Source of the DNA: Armigeres subalbatus
Taxonomy: Eukaryota; Arthropoda; Insecta; Diptera; Culicidae
Direction of reading: 5' to 3'
Length of the DNA stretch: 64,000 nt
Assembly (NCBI RefSeq): GCF_024139115.2
Contig: NC_085139.1
Span: 103,216,158-103,280,157, forward strand
The notes below the pieces were generated by a model that searched no databases, was not told where the DNA came from, and was given only the letters and a program-made list of their open reading frames with translations. Shown here piece after piece: positions 33,716 through 45,190 of the stretch. The position numbers and the translations under genes are program-made. Within the stretch, counting starts at the first letter, position 1. Each line of letters begins with the position of its first letter.

Positions 33716-36663
33716 CACAGCTGAATCTGAACCACTGCAAGGCGGCTCAATTGCTGCTACAACAGTCGGTTACTGAGTGTAAAGCTGATGTAGCTTTGCT
33801 GTCCGATCCATACCGCATCCCTGCCGGTAACGGTAGTTGGATTGCGGATAAGTCTCAGATGGTGGCCATCTGGACTTGCGGGCGATATCCCATCCAGGAG
33901 ATAGTATCATCACCTGATGATAAGGGTTTCGTTATAGCAAGGGTAAACGGTGTTTACTTTTGTAGCTGCTACTGTCCTCCCAGGTGGAGTATAGTGCAGT
34001 TTACTAGGGTAGTAGATATTCTTGCAGCAAAACTAACTGGCTTAAAACCGTTAGTTGTAGCAGGCGACTTCAATGCGTGGGCAGTGGACTGGGGATCCCG
34101 GTCCACAAACGCCAGAGGTCATACCCTGCTAGAGTCGCTAGCGGTATTGAACGTAGTCCTGCTGAATGAAGGCCAAGTGCCAACGTTCAGGGGACCGAAC
34201 GGTGATTCATGCATCGATGTGACCTTCTGCAGCGCGGGATGGACGGTGGAGCCAGAATGGGAGGTTCATGAGGGGCATACCTCCAGCGATCATCAGGAAA
34301 TTCGTTTTATGATCCGGTATACCCCTGTAGCAACCACAAGGCAGATCGGCAAAGCCGATCTAGGATGGCGCACTTCGCAGTTCAACCCAGAACTCTTGGA
34401 GGAATCACTACGATGGGAGACGCGAACAACGGGATTAAGTGGCGACGAGTTAATCGATGTACTAACCCATGCATGCGATGTGACGATGCCTAGGAGGACC
34501 AAACCTCCCGGAAACCGGCAACCTGTGTACTGGTTGACTGACACAATTGCAGACCTTCGTAGAACCTGTCTTCGAGCAAAGAGAAGGCTGCGACGTGCCA
34601 GAAAAGACGCTGATAAGGTCGAGAGACGCAGGGTGTTCCAGACAGCGAGCAGAGCTCTGAATTACGAGATCAAATGTAGTAAGAGAGCCTGCTTCGAGCG
34701 GCTGTGCAGGATGGCAAACGACAATCCATGGGGAGATGCATACAGGACGGTGATGACTAGGACCAATACCACGCCACCTGAGAAATCTCCGGGGATGTTG
34801 GCCAAAATAGTCGACGGGTTGTTTCCGAGGCATGAATCATCGAACTGGCCCGCTACTCCGTACGAGTCAGTTGACGTGGTACCGCTAGTGACTAACGAAG
34901 AGCTTATCGTAGCCGCAAGAAAACTTAAGCTCAATAAGGCGCCAGACCCGGATGGTATTCCAAACCTGGCCCTTAAACACGCCATTCTTGCCAATCCAGA
35001 TATGTTCAGGAGCTGCCTCCAGAGATGCATGGACGAAGGAAACTTCCCATATCGATGGAAACGGCAGAAATTGGTGCTATTACCGAAGCCTGGCAAACAG
35101 CCGGGGGATCCTTCGACATACAGATCAATTTGCCTACTCGACACAGCTGGAAAGCTGCTAGAGAGGGTAATTCTGAATAGATTGTCGGCTTATACAGAGT
35201 GTGCTGGTGGCTTATCTAGCAACCAGTATGACTTCCGTAAGGGCCGTTCTACCATCGAAGCAATTCGAGCGGTAACGGATACGGCCAAGATAGCGAAAGG
35301 TTTAAACAGAAGAGGTATTAGGTACTGCGCGTTGATTACACTTGATGTAAAAAACGCGTTCAACAATGCTAGCTGGGCAGCAATTTCTGACTCCCTGCAC
35401 CGATTGAGAGTTCCGGATTACCTGTGCATTATATTGAAAAGCTATTTTCAGAATAGGGTGCTGTTATACGACACTGATGCTGGTTAAAGGTCGATCGTAG
35501 TGTCCGCGGGTGTTCCACAGGGATCGATCCTCGGACCGGTTCTGTGGAATATTATGTACGATGGAGTATTACGCCTAAGTCTCCCGGCCGGTGTGAAAAT
35601 AGAAGGCTTCGCGGATGACGTAATGCTGGAGGTAACAGGAGACACTCTCGACGAAGTCGAACTGAAGGCTTCATACGCGATTGGCAGAGTGGAGGAATGG
35701 CTCAACTCGAGGCGGTTGTCCCTTGCACATCACAAGACGGAAGTCGTGGTAGTGCATAACCGTCATGGGCTGCAACAGGCGAGGATAAGAGTAGGGACCT
35801 GCACAGTTAACTCCGTGAGGTCTCTCAAGCATCTAGGCGTGATGATCGATGATAAGCTCAATTTTACGAGCCACGTCGATTATGCATGTCAGCGGGCTTC
35901 ATTGGCGATAAAATCTTTATCACGAATGATGTCCAACAGATCGGCGGTGCATAGTCAAGTGCGTAGGCTGATAGCTGGCGTAGCATTGTCTATCATCCGT
36001 TATGGCGTGCCGGCATGGGCCGTAGCACAAAAAGCCGAGTACAATGTAAAGAAATTGATCAGAGTACACCGGCTGATGTGTTTACGTGTCGCGAGCGCAT
36101 ATCGCACCATATCATATGAGGCGGTGTGCGTTATAGCTGGAATGATGCCGATCGACATACTCTTAGAGGAGGATGTGGAGTGCTACAACGAAAGGGACTC
36201 GGTGCAAGTGCGACGTGTCAAGAGAGCAGCTTCGTTGCTTAAATGGCAAAGAGCATGGGACACCGCAGTCAAAGGTCGTTGGACCCACAGACTGATTCCA
36301 GATGTGTCCAACTGGGTTGATAGGAAGCATGGTCAAGTCAATTTCCACCTAACACAGGTGTTGTCTGAACATGGCTGCTTTAAGAAATTCCTACACAGGT
36401 TTGGCTTCGCAGATTCTGCGGAGTGTCCTGAATGTGTAGGTGAGGTAGAATCGGCAGAGCATGTGATGTTCGCATGCCCGCGATTCGAGATAGAACGCAA
36501 TACCATGCTGCTTATTAGTGGTATGGATACAACCCCGGACAACCTCGTCGAGAGGATGTGCCGGGAAGAAGCTATATGGAATGCGGTGAACACAGCATCT
36601 CAACAGATTATGTCGAAACTGCAGCGGTGGTGGCGTCTTGAACAAAACCAACGTGTGCAGTAA
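33694..36663 (+). pseudogene. R1-like ORF2: endonuclease and reverse transcriptase, one stop
   Basis: ORF2 cuts target DNA and reverse-transcribes the element RNA there. The frame is open from 33694 and overlaps the end of ORF1 by about 22 bp in a different phase, as is usual for the clade. There is no ATG near the start. An apurinic-type endonuclease comes first (TQLNLNHCKAAQ, then VVAGDFNAW at about residue 125, then SSDHQEI at about residue 200). The reverse transcriptase follows: KLKLNKAPDPDGIP, SNQYDFRKGRST, ITLDVKNAFN, AGVPQGSILGP, and the catalytic GFADDV at about residue 638. A CPEC...H...C motif lies near the C terminus. TAA at 35485-35487, between the NAF and PQGS motifs, interrupts an otherwise continuous frame of about 990 codons. 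A change from CAA would explain it. Confidence 0.9.
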
Positions 36664-37115
36664 GGGCACCTGTGATGCAGTGAACACTTTGCTCACCCAG
36701 ACAACCAACATGTCGCGGGTGGGCTGCGGGGACCTCAGTATGTAGATATAGAGGTCAGTGCGGTTCACGCGCGGTGGTTGTTGTCGGGGTGCTCGTCTCC
36801 AACGTGAGATTATGATACGGACCGTTAGGTTACTATCATAGCTTGCGATCGACGGGTGGTGAGGTAGCCACCCTTGAAGTCGATGTTGTGTGTATTGACG
36901 TCAAGTGCGTTAGCATAGGCGTGAGCGTTCTCAATAGTCCCCCCCTGATGTATGTATTGTTTAATTGCGGGCCGGGGGTACGGACTGGCGAAAGGGTTTT
37001 GGTTTTAGTGGGTCGGGTAAGAGTTACATGACATACCCATCCCCACACTACCTGAGTACCTCCTCAGGTGTCTGGTTGCAGATTTCCGTTTACCCTTGCC
37101 CAAGAAAAAAAAAAG
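36664..37115 (+). other. 3' untranslated region and A-rich tail of the R1-like element
   Basis: Non-coding DNA from the ORF2 stop to an A-run at 37104-37113. A short inverted motif (GAGTACCTCCTCAGG) lies near 37054. The flank after the tail looks unrelated. No target-site duplication could be matched, since the 5' border is unclear. Confidence 0.55.
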
Positions 37116-37246
37116 ATGACTCCTAGATATTGAGCGGCTTAAGGAATACCTGAAGTCACTCAATAGCTTGGAATCGAGGGGAAAGGAAAAAAGCGTGGAC
37201 CTCCCGTACCAAACGCTTTCAATAATATAGACACCTAATATCTTCT

Positions 37247-37496
37247 TCTATATACATAAAGATGAATTTCTGTCTGTCTGAACCTTATAGACTCCGAAAC
37301 TACTGAACCGATCGGCGTGAAAATTTGTATGCAGAGGTTTTTGGGGCCGGGGAAGGTTCTTAAGATGGTTCGAGACCCTTCCCTCCTTTGGAAAGGGGGG
37401 CTCCCATACAAATGAAACAGAAATTTCTGCATAACTCGAGAACTAAGCAGAGAATAAATGAATTTTAGGCGAAACGAAGTTTGTCGGGTCTGCTAG
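37247..37496. mobile_element. Helitron-like non-autonomous element
   Basis: The left part reads TCTATATACATAAAGATGAA followed by TTTCTGTCTGTCTG, and the right end reads GTTTGTCGGGTCTGCTAG. A TC start, a CTAG end and the absence of terminal inverted repeats or duplication fit a Helitron-type non-autonomous element known from many insects. The middle contains GAACCGATCGGCGTGAAAAT and a GGGGCCGGGG block typical of this dispersed repeat. No coding frame. Borders are approximate. Confidence 0.5.
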
Positions 37497-37552
37497 TATG
37501 TAATAAAAATTATGTACGTGTTTATGTATGCATGTATATGAATATGTGAGTA

Positions 37553-37620
37553 CACTGATAGACATAAGTATTTGTCATGTATTACAATGAAAACATGACG
37601 AATACCTATGGCCATCGGTG
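37553..37620. mobile_element. 68-bp TA-flanked palindromic mini-element
   Basis: CACTGATAGACATAAGTATT is mirrored by the right half, which ends AATACCTATGGCCATCGGTG, giving an imperfect palindrome of two 28-bp arms and a 12-bp centre. TA at 37551-37552 and 37621-37622 fits a TA duplication. It is among the smallest MITE-like units possible. An alternative is a remnant of internal deletion of a larger TA element. Confidence 0.55.
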
Positions 37621-37690
37621 TATGTATGTATATGTGTATTTGTGTATATGTATATGTGAATGTGTGTGCGTTTGTGTGGATGCGTGTTTA
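37621..37690. repeat. TATG/TGTG microsatellite-like stretch
   Basis: Irregular TATG, TGTATA and TGTG runs. The flank at 37510-37550 has the same character, so the palindrome at 37553-37620 sits inside a TATG-rich microsatellite. Confidence 0.6.
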
Positions 37691-38088
37691 AATATATTTA
37701 CAGTTTATCAAAGTCTTACCTCTTCTCCTCAATTATTCTGACGCTGAACATGTTTGAGCATTTACATAGGCTTGATCGAAATATTAGCAAGGGCATTGCG
37801 CTTGATAACAATTGATCAACCCTGGCATGCACGAACATGCGCGCGTCTCCAGCAGCTGTAGCACTTTTTCAACTAATTTTATTGCACTACACATTTGTTT
37901 CGACCGCGGTCACTGCACTGGTTCTATTGTTCTATTTTTGTGCGAATCACCGCACAAAAGTAGAGTGCAAAACCAACCGCACTGGATGACGGTCAAAACG
38001 AGTCTCCTTTCCAAGGATTTTGTATTTGTCTAAGAAGTGATATGTTGTCCTTGTTTAATTGGTGATCTTCATTAAATATATGTTCTGT
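37691..38088. other. Unassigned non-coding stretch
   Basis: No recognisable feature. A 73-codon frame at 37812-38033 has no known domain. Confidence 0.4.
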
Positions 38089-38225
38089 AGACCTGTGCGC
38101 CGCCGCGCCACGCCGCCGCCGCCGGTGGTTTTACTCGCGCCGCCGCCGCCGACGATTTTGGGTCGGCGCGCCGCCGATCATAATTTGGCGACGCCGGTGA
38201 CTAACCGCAATAAAAAAAAATCAAT
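38089..38225. repeat. GCC-rich repeat element, copy 1
   Basis: Starts TAGACCTGTGCGCCG, then about 100 bp of CGCCGCC-type sequence, and ends with a CCGGTGACTAACCGCAAT then A-run and AATCAATTAA. The base composition is strikingly different from the AT-rich surroundings. A second copy with matching outer borders but in reverse orientation lies at 45755-45895. No coding role is visible (the 71-codon frame is a by-product). Confidence 0.65.
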
Positions 38226-39060
38226 TAACTTAAGTCGAGCCATGTACAGGATTCAGTGTCTCCCTAATAATTGAGATCGAAATACGTATCTGTGAAGAAA
38301 TACAGCGTGGTAGAGTTAATTAGAATAGTACTAAACTAGTCTTATGGAAGTCAAAATTCAATTTCAAATCTACCTCAAGCTATGGTGTCCCTAGGTCAGT
38401 GTAGTGACATACATTATCTTGGTTAATTAACAGGTTGGTTGATTAGTTTGAGAGTTTGAATAAGGATTTATCTAGTATAATAACACATAAATGATCTTTG
38501 GAATGCGTTAAGCCAAGGCCTCATTTAGTCGGGCACCTAAACTTGTAGGTGACTCGCAAAATGGGTTTGTTGTGGATCCTGGATACATGCCCAAAGTGTC
38601 CCCATTCTTGAAGGATCTGGTATTGGTGCAGGAAAATTATTGCAGTTAAGAAATTTAAGTTGCACATTAGTTATTTTTACATTTTTTTTTATTTATTTAA
38701 ATCAACTTATTTAATCAGTTTTCATTATTTTAAGATTTGTCCTATTAGGATAGTTGACTTATAAGGCAAACTGATTTAGCAAAACAATTAAATCCCAACT
38801 GTTAATGCTTTAGCGATTTTTTTGTTCCGACTCCCGAGTAAGTAATTCATATTTTGAAATCAATTTCTGAACATAACTGACAAAACCACTTGCTGAGCAT
38901 CAGCAAAGCAAATATTGCTGTGCAAATATTACGAGCATCAGTTAAAAACGCTACCCAGACGTAACCCAGAACTGGGGTGTTGTCGCCTCGCTGAATAGTA
39001 TTTAATCAAATTATTTAGTTACGTCAGGTATTTTCAAACGTAACAATTTTATTAATATTA
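38226..39060. other. Unassigned AT-rich stretch
   Basis: No gene or structured repeat visible. Composition is AT-rich and unique-looking. Confidence 0.45.
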
Positions 39061-41611
39061 ATTTTATTGTCTTGAAGTTTTTTTAATACTGTATTATAAA
39101 GGCTTATTGTGAATTTCCTGGAATTTCGGAGAATATTCGAAGAAGTATTGTTCAAACATTCATTTATGAATTCCTTCGAAAAATACTCCAGAAATTAGTT
39201 CAAAAATAAATCAAGAAATTTTTTTTGATAATTCCTTCAGATATTCCTCCGAAAAGTTCTTTTTAAAAAGCCTTAGAAGATTATTTCAGGAATTCTTCCT
39301 ATATTTTTGGGTATTTCTTCGGAGATTCCTTACAAAATTTTTCCGAAAATTCCTCAAGAATTATCATTACGGATTTCTTCAGAAAATCCTTCACGAATTT
39401 CTTTCGGAAATTGTTTAAGGAATGCTTTCGGATTTTTTTCCACGAATTCCTACAATCTCCTTCGGAGACTCCTTGAGGAATTCTTTTGGATGTTTCCTTA
39501 GCAATTCCTGTGAAAATTCCTTAAGGAATTCCTTAAAATATTACATATGTTCTTTTAAGAATTTCTTCTGAATTTTGTTGAGAATTTCTTCGAAAATTTT
39601 TCCTTTTGAAATTGTTTCGGCATTTATTTCATGAATCGCTGGAAAAAGTTTTTCTAGATATTCATAAGGAATTAATTCAAATTTTGCCAAAGGAATTTCT
39701 TCAGAACTTCTTCCAGCAACTCCTTTAAAAAAATCTTCGGGAATTCTTCCGGTACTTCCTGCAGGAATTTCTTCAAAAATGCCTTCATCTTGCCTAAAGT
39801 CTTTGTTTGTTTGTTGTTTATTTTTGGATTTTTTTCGAAAATCCAATTCAATAAGTAACAATAACAATTTCATTTTCAAAAAATTTGATAAAAAATCTGG
39901 AGAAATCTCCGAAGGAAATCTTGGAGGTTTTACGAATAATCTTTTAAAGAAGTCCCTGGTGGAATATCCGAATGAATACCGGGCGGTATTTTTTTTTTGT
40001 TATTTAAGAAATAAAATTCTGGAGGAATTCACAAATAAGTTTTTGGAGGCGTTTTTAAAGAAATTTGAATTGGGTTTAGTGCAGCAATTTCCAAATAAAC
40101 GTTTGAAGGGATTCCCAAAAGAGAACCTGAATGGATTTTCGAAAATAATTACTAAAGGAACTTCTAAAAGATTTTTTGAAGGTAAAATACTTCCCTAAAG
40201 AATTCCTAAAGGAATTTCCAGAGGAATCGATAAAGGTATTTTTGAAGGATTCTGAAGGAATTCTCAAAGGAAAATACGGAGAAAATCCAAATAGAATTTC
40301 TGAGAAAATGCCTACTGGTTGCTCTGATGTAGTTCCTAGGTTTCTCCAAGAATTCCTTTGGAATTTTTCTCAGTAATTTATTCGCAATTTCCTCCAGAGA
40401 TTCCTTTGAAGATTCGTCCAGGAATTCCTAAGAAAATTGCCTCAAAAAGTTCTACAAAAACTCCTCCGTAAACGAATTCCAGAAAGTTCTTCGGAAATTC
40501 TTTCGGATAGCTCTTAAAATTTACTTCGGGATTACGTCAGAATTTCCTCCACGTATTCATTTGTTTAAGAAAACCTTAGGAAATTCGTTAAGGTTCGTTC
40601 TTTTAGAAATTCCTTTGAAAATTTCTTAGGAAATTGCTTTAGGAATTGCTTCATAAAATCCTTTAGGAATTCTTTTGGATATACCTTCCGAAAATCATTC
40701 GCAAATTTACTTTTGAAATATCGACGGAAAATATTTTAGAATTCCTCCAAAATTCCTCCAGGAATTCATTTACAGATTCCTTCGGAAATATGTTTAGTCA
40801 TTGAAAGTTTGCTTAGGAATTTCTTCGGATTTTTTTAGAATAAAAAACGTTGGAAATTTTATAGAAATTCCTCTAGGGGTTCCTTAGCAAGTTCTTTGAC
40901 AACTTTTCCTGAAATTCCCATAGGAATACTTTCAGAACTACCTTAAACAATTCCTTGGGAATTTCTACGGGTAAACCTTTGAAAATTCTTTGGTAACTTT
41001 AGAAAGAAGTTCTTGGACATTTCCCTCAATAATTCCGTTACAACATTCTCCATTTCTTTTGCTTTTTTTCGGGAATCACTTCAGAAATTAATTCAAAGAA
41101 ATTTCTTCGGAAATTGCTTTTGGGAACCATTCGGAAATTCTTCTAAAATTCCCTAGAACATTTTTTTTCGAATTTTACTGAAAGATTCTTTCTGATTTTT
41201 CTGCGGGAATTCCTTCGGTTCCCTAATGTAAACTATTTTTGAATTCGGTGCTTCCGGGCAACATTATGAAAAACCTATACATATAATAAGCAAGGCCTGC
41301 GTGCCCAAACCTTTGTTCCTTATGACGAATAAACGAGTCTACATTAAGCAAGGTTTTGTATTTTCTTGGTGTGATTTGTGGGAAATGATTCATGGGATCA
41401 ATAGTGAACACTAAGTTCTTTCAAAAACTCCTTCAAAAATTTTGCAAGAAATGTCTTTATAAACTCTTTTCGCTATTCCCTCGGAGAGGGCTTTCTGAAC
41501 CCCTTCAAAAAATTTCTCCAGCAATTTCTTTGGAAATTGTTTTAGGAATTGTTTCGGAAACTATTTATACTCTTTCGGAAACTAATTTTCGAATGAAATC
41601 CTGAAATAATA
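39061..41611. repeat. Long degenerate TTCC/GGAA alternating repeat
   Basis: About 2.5 kb in which AATTCC, TTCTTC, GGAATT and GGAAAT blocks alternate at 10-14 bp spacing, with many short palindromes (for example AAGGAATTCCTT near 39522). Frames of 60-140 codons on both strands (39779-40198 plus, 39541-39879 minus) are low-complexity products of the repeat. The repeat is too decayed to give an exact period by eye. Its right part is interrupted by the hAT element at 41620 and resumes at 43464. Confidence 0.65.
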
Positions 41612-41680
41612 TTCTACGGCAGCGGTTCTCAACCTTTTTCTTAAGAGGTACCCCTTCAAACTTTTGCATTAATTGAGGTA

Positions 41681-43050
41681 CCCCCTCTTGAAAGTAGGCT
41701 TCCAAGCCTCTTGAAAGAATAATTCCGAGCCTTTTGAAGGGAGGCTTCCAAGCCTACAAAAAGAAGCTTCTTAATCTCTTGAAAGTAGGCTTCCGCAGTT
41801 CTTGATAATAGGCTTCTAAGCCTCTTGTAGACACGCTTTCTAGCCGCTTAAAAAGATGATTCTTTTGCATCTTGAAAGGACGCTTCTGAGCCTTTTAAAA
41901 GTATGCTTGCAAGCCTCTTGAAAGAAGAATTACGAGCTTCTTGAAGGTAGGCTTTCTAGCATCTTAAAAATAGCCTTCCGAGCTTTTTGAAAGAAGGCTT
42001 GGGACCTTCTTAAAAGGAGGCTTCTTTTGCATCTTGAAAGGACGCTTCTGAGCCTCTTGAAAGTATGCTTCCAAGCTTCTTGAAAGAAGAATTCCGAGCC
42101 TCTTGTAGGGAGGCTTCCGATTCACTTAAAAATAGGCTTTCGAGCCTCTTAAAAAGAGCCTTCTGAGCTTTTTAAAAGAAGGCTTCTAGCCCTCTTAAAA
42201 TGAGGCTTCCGAGCCCCTTGAAAGGAGCTTCTGAAAGTATGCTTCCGCACCTCTTGATAAGAGGCTTCTGAGCCCCTTGTAAAGAGGCTTTCGAACATCT
42301 TGAATGGTGGCTTTTGAGCTACTTAAAAGGAGGCTTCCTATGCATTTTTAAAGGATGCTTCTGAACCTCTTGAAAGTATGCTTTCAACCCACTTGGAAGA
42401 AGAGTTCCGAGCCTCTTGAAGGGAGGTATCCGAGGCTCTTGAAAGTAGGCTTCCGGACTGCTTAAAACGAGGCTTCCAGGCCTCTTGAAAGGAGGCTTTC
42501 GAGCCTTTTGAAAGAAGGCTTCCGAGCCTCTTCAATGGAGGCTTCCGAGCCTCTTGAAAAGAGCCTTTTGAAAAGAACCTTCCGAGCCTCTTGAATGAAG
42601 GCTTCCAAGTTTTTTGAAAAAGGCTTCCGACCCTCTTGAAATGATCCTTCAGAGATTTTGAAAGAAGGCTACCGAATCTCTTAAAACGAGGCATCCGGGT
42701 CTCTTGGAAGAAGACAAAGGTCTCTTGAAAGGAGGCTTCCGAACCTTTTGAAAGAACCCAGTCAACACAAAATCATATATGATGCATCATAAGATGCCAG
42801 AGTGGAGACGATATACGTACATGTTGTATGGGGAAGTACCTATATCGCCTCCACTTTAGCATTTCATTCGGCATTATATACAATCTTGTGTTGACTGGGA
42901 AGGCTTCTGAACATCTTGAAAGGAGGCATTCGAGCTGCTCTGAAGAAGGCCTTCGAGAAGCGTAGAAGAATGCTTCTTATTCTCTTGCCACAAAGCAACC
43001 GAGTTTTTCTGTAAAAAAAAAGCCTTCATGCCTTTCAAACGCATGCTTTA
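41681..43050. repeat. Degenerate 23-bp repeat inside the hAT element (array 2 family)
   Basis: The unit is GAGGCT, TCCG, AGCCTC, TTGAAAG (23 bp), the exact reverse complement of the array 2 unit, including the CGGA spacer of that array's edge units. About 50-55 copies are present, much more divergent than array 2. The 118-codon minus frame at 42338-42694 is a by-product. A 143-bp MITE interrupts it at 42757-42899. Confidence 0.9.
42757..42899. mobile_element. 143-bp MITE nested in the hAT element repeat
   Basis: The left end CCCAGTCAACACAAAATCAT is mirrored by the right end ATCTTGTGTTGACTGGG, with weaker inverted similarity inside (GATGCATC region against GGCATTATAT). It interrupts the 23-bp repeat between GAAAGAA and AAGGCTTC. 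Only a 2-bp AA could be a target duplication. Non-coding. Confidence 0.7.
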
Positions 43051-43463
43051 GATTCTAGATTGTAATTCAAAACCATGTTTCTAACATGTCAACATTTTGT
43101 TTAGATCAGGTAGATTGCAATAAATATTTTTTTAAATTTGCTTTTTGTCCGATTGTTTTTTTTCGTTCAGCAACCCTTCATACGCTGTTCTGGTTTAGGA
43201 GGGCAGGGTTCAATTGGCTTTGATTTACTGATCGCCATGCATATTATGTACAAGACAAAGTTTTGAAATAAAATATACACAATTATCTTATATAACTAAT
43301 ATAACTAATATATATCAATTGTCTTATATAACTTTTTCAATAAGCTCCGATTAGATTTGAAATACGTCCGCCACTATGCATTTTTGCCCGAGGTACCCCC
43401 TAAGGCCAGTGAAGGTACCCCTAGGGGTACATGTACCCCAGGTTGAGAACCGCTGTTCTACGG

Positions 43464-44350
43464 TTTTACCTGTGGTTTTACTAAAGGAATTTCCCAACGA
43501 GAACCTTAATGGTTTTTGAAAAAATGCCTTCATGGAGTTTCCGCAGAATTTCTTATAGGGTTGTACAAAGGAATTTCTAATAAAACTTAGAAAAAAATTG
43601 TAGTTTCCTCCGGAAATCACTTCAGGAACTCCACGAAGAACTTTTTTGGCATATTTTACCAACTTTTAAGGAAAATATTCAATTTGGTTGGTCATCGTGC
43701 CCAAGTCTTATTCAGCCAGAGCTTATTTTAGTTATGTTGATCATTTTTTGAGATTTGTGCGCGAGGTGGGGAGTAAACTGTCCATTGTGGTTTTCATTAG
43801 TGGACTCCATCGTGAATGCCCTTCCAGGATCTAAGGGTCATAGTAGATGAACGAAGTAGCACTGCAAATTCTCTAAATATACTTGATACGCAGCTGCTCA
43901 AACATTGCCCAATTGTATATGTAACTCAAAGAATAGTAGTAGAATTTTTCTGAAATTTAGATATATTGAGAAGTAAATCGACTGGAGTTTAACAAAATCC
44001 TGAATTGGGAAAACTTTTGTAAAAAAATATTAACAAATTAGTCCTATGACACCGAAGTCTAATTCTCAATACTGCTCAAGGGATATGAAAAGTGAAGCAG
44101 GATTCGTTGTTAAATTTTGATTCATCAAAATCAGAGAATGATAAAATAGTTTTAATTTAAATAACATTTTGAGATCAGGTACTTATTAGAGTACCTCCAC
44201 GGGAGGCCTCATCGCTATTCTTATAATAGCGCTCCTTCCCGAGTGCTATTTTAGGATAGCGCCCCATCTTCCCACCGGTGGTTTCTGTTTTAGGTATAGC
44301 GACTTCGTAAACATATCAAGTTCTCACCGGGCGTTCCTAAAAGTAGGCAT
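43464..44350. other. Degenerate repeat remnant, then unassigned DNA
   Basis: 43464-43670 continues the TTCC/GGAA repeat. The rest is unassigned AT-rich DNA. At 44213-44231 there is a perfect 7-bp hairpin (CGCTATT, loop CTTAT, AATAGCG) followed by a second TAGCGCC block. No gene is visible. Confidence 0.45.
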
Positions 44351-44612
44351 CATCTTCTTCAATGGCTCTATATTCCAACTGGAACTTGGCTAGCTGCTCA
44401 ACTTAGTATTCTATTAGCATTTCCTCAGTTATTAATTGAAAGCTTTCCTGTGCCCGCCATTGTTTGAGTATGTATTTTGTGTAACAACAACAACTATGCC
44501 CAAGGAGCCCACTCGAAAACATCCTTGGCCAAATCGAGAATAGCACTCGCCATCTCCGGAGGGCAATTCTACGCTTTTGCTCGCAAGGCTAACTAGAGAC
44601 CCGTCATAGTAA
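44351..44612 (-). mobile_element. Divergent tRNA-type SINE (Feilai-related)
   Basis: Read on the minus strand, the 3' part contains AAAGCTTTCAATTAATAACT, GAGGAAATGCTAATAGAA and CAGTTGGAATATAGAGCCAT and ends in a GAAGAAGATGATG tail. The same 3' part occurs at 54181-54285 on the + strand. The 5' part has a weak A-box-like TTAGCCTTGCGAGC stretch and TTCTCGATTTGGCC in place of a B box. No coding capacity. The assignment as a SINE related to Feilai rests on this layout and the shared tail. Confidence 0.6.
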
Positions 44613-44639
44613 ATTTTATCACCATTATTACTTCTGGAT

Positions 44640-45190
44640 TTCTTTCATCCTGGAAATTTCCTTCGGGAATTTATACTTCCAGTCGAAGAAAGTCCTTCTG
44701 AAATTTCCACCAGTTTTCCTACAGGAATCTCTTGACAAAATCCTGCAGAAATTTTTCTAGAGTTTTTGAAGGAAAACATTTGTAGCAGCATCCGGAATAA
44801 TCCGGAGAATTCTCTTGAAAAAAAAACTATGTTTTCAAACGAACCACAAAAAAATTATAGGGCAACTCTCATACAAAAAAAAACCGAAAGAATCTAGAAG
44901 AAAGCCTAAAACTATTCTGGGAGAACTGCTAAAGATTCTTGAAAGAACACAAAGATTGCTGGAGAACTCCCGGAAAAATCTTCTAGGGATCCTAGCTGAA
45001 TTTCCAATACAATAATTTTTAAACGAACTACAGCAAAAAAAACTTTTTGGAGATTTCTGGAGGAGCTACTTCTACTTGCAGGACATACAGATACAGAACA
45101 ATTACAAAAGGAATTTTCGGAGGGAATCCTGGAAGACCTCCTCGAATTAACTTGCAAAATAAAAACAGGAGAATTTTCATTCGCGAAAAA
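44640..45190. repeat. Degenerate TTCC/GGAA alternating repeat
   Basis: Short TTTCCTTCGGGAAT, GAATCTC and GGAATTTTC blocks in both orientations, decayed. Short overlapping frames on both strands follow the repeat. Confidence 0.45.

Larger units (their letters stand above)
31200..37115 (+). mobile_element. R1-like non-LTR retrotransposon, nearly full length but broken
   Basis: The order is: leader, ORF1 (coiled-coil and CCHC zinc knuckles), overlapping ORF2 (endonuclease, reverse transcriptase, terminal zinc motif), 3' untranslated region of about 440 bp, and a short A-rich tail at 37103-37115. This is the layout of R1-clade non-LTR elements. No RNase H domain is seen after the reverse transcriptase, which argues for R1 rather than LOA or I. 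Three lesions disable it: a frameshift near the ORF1 start, a 758-bp DNA element inside ORF1, and a stop in ORF2. The exact 5' end was not found; 31200 is approximate. Confidence 0.8.
41620..43455. mobile_element. Non-autonomous hAT element, 1836 bp
   Basis: Both ends are CAGCGGTTCTCAACCT in inverted orientation (16 bp perfect), a well-known hAT-type terminus. The 8-mer TTCTACGG is duplicated at 41612-41619 and 43456-43463. Sub-terminal GGTACCCC motifs occur at both ends. No transposase frame is present: the interior is mainly a degenerate 23-bp repeat, plus about 330 bp of AT-rich sequence before the right end. Inserted in the degenerate TTCC/GGAA repeat, which continues on both sides. Confidence 0.92.

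Noticed and set aside
39541..40376. Frames up to 139 codons in the degenerate repeat
   Set aside because: They are low-complexity products of the TTCC/GGAA repeat, present on both strands, with no domain.
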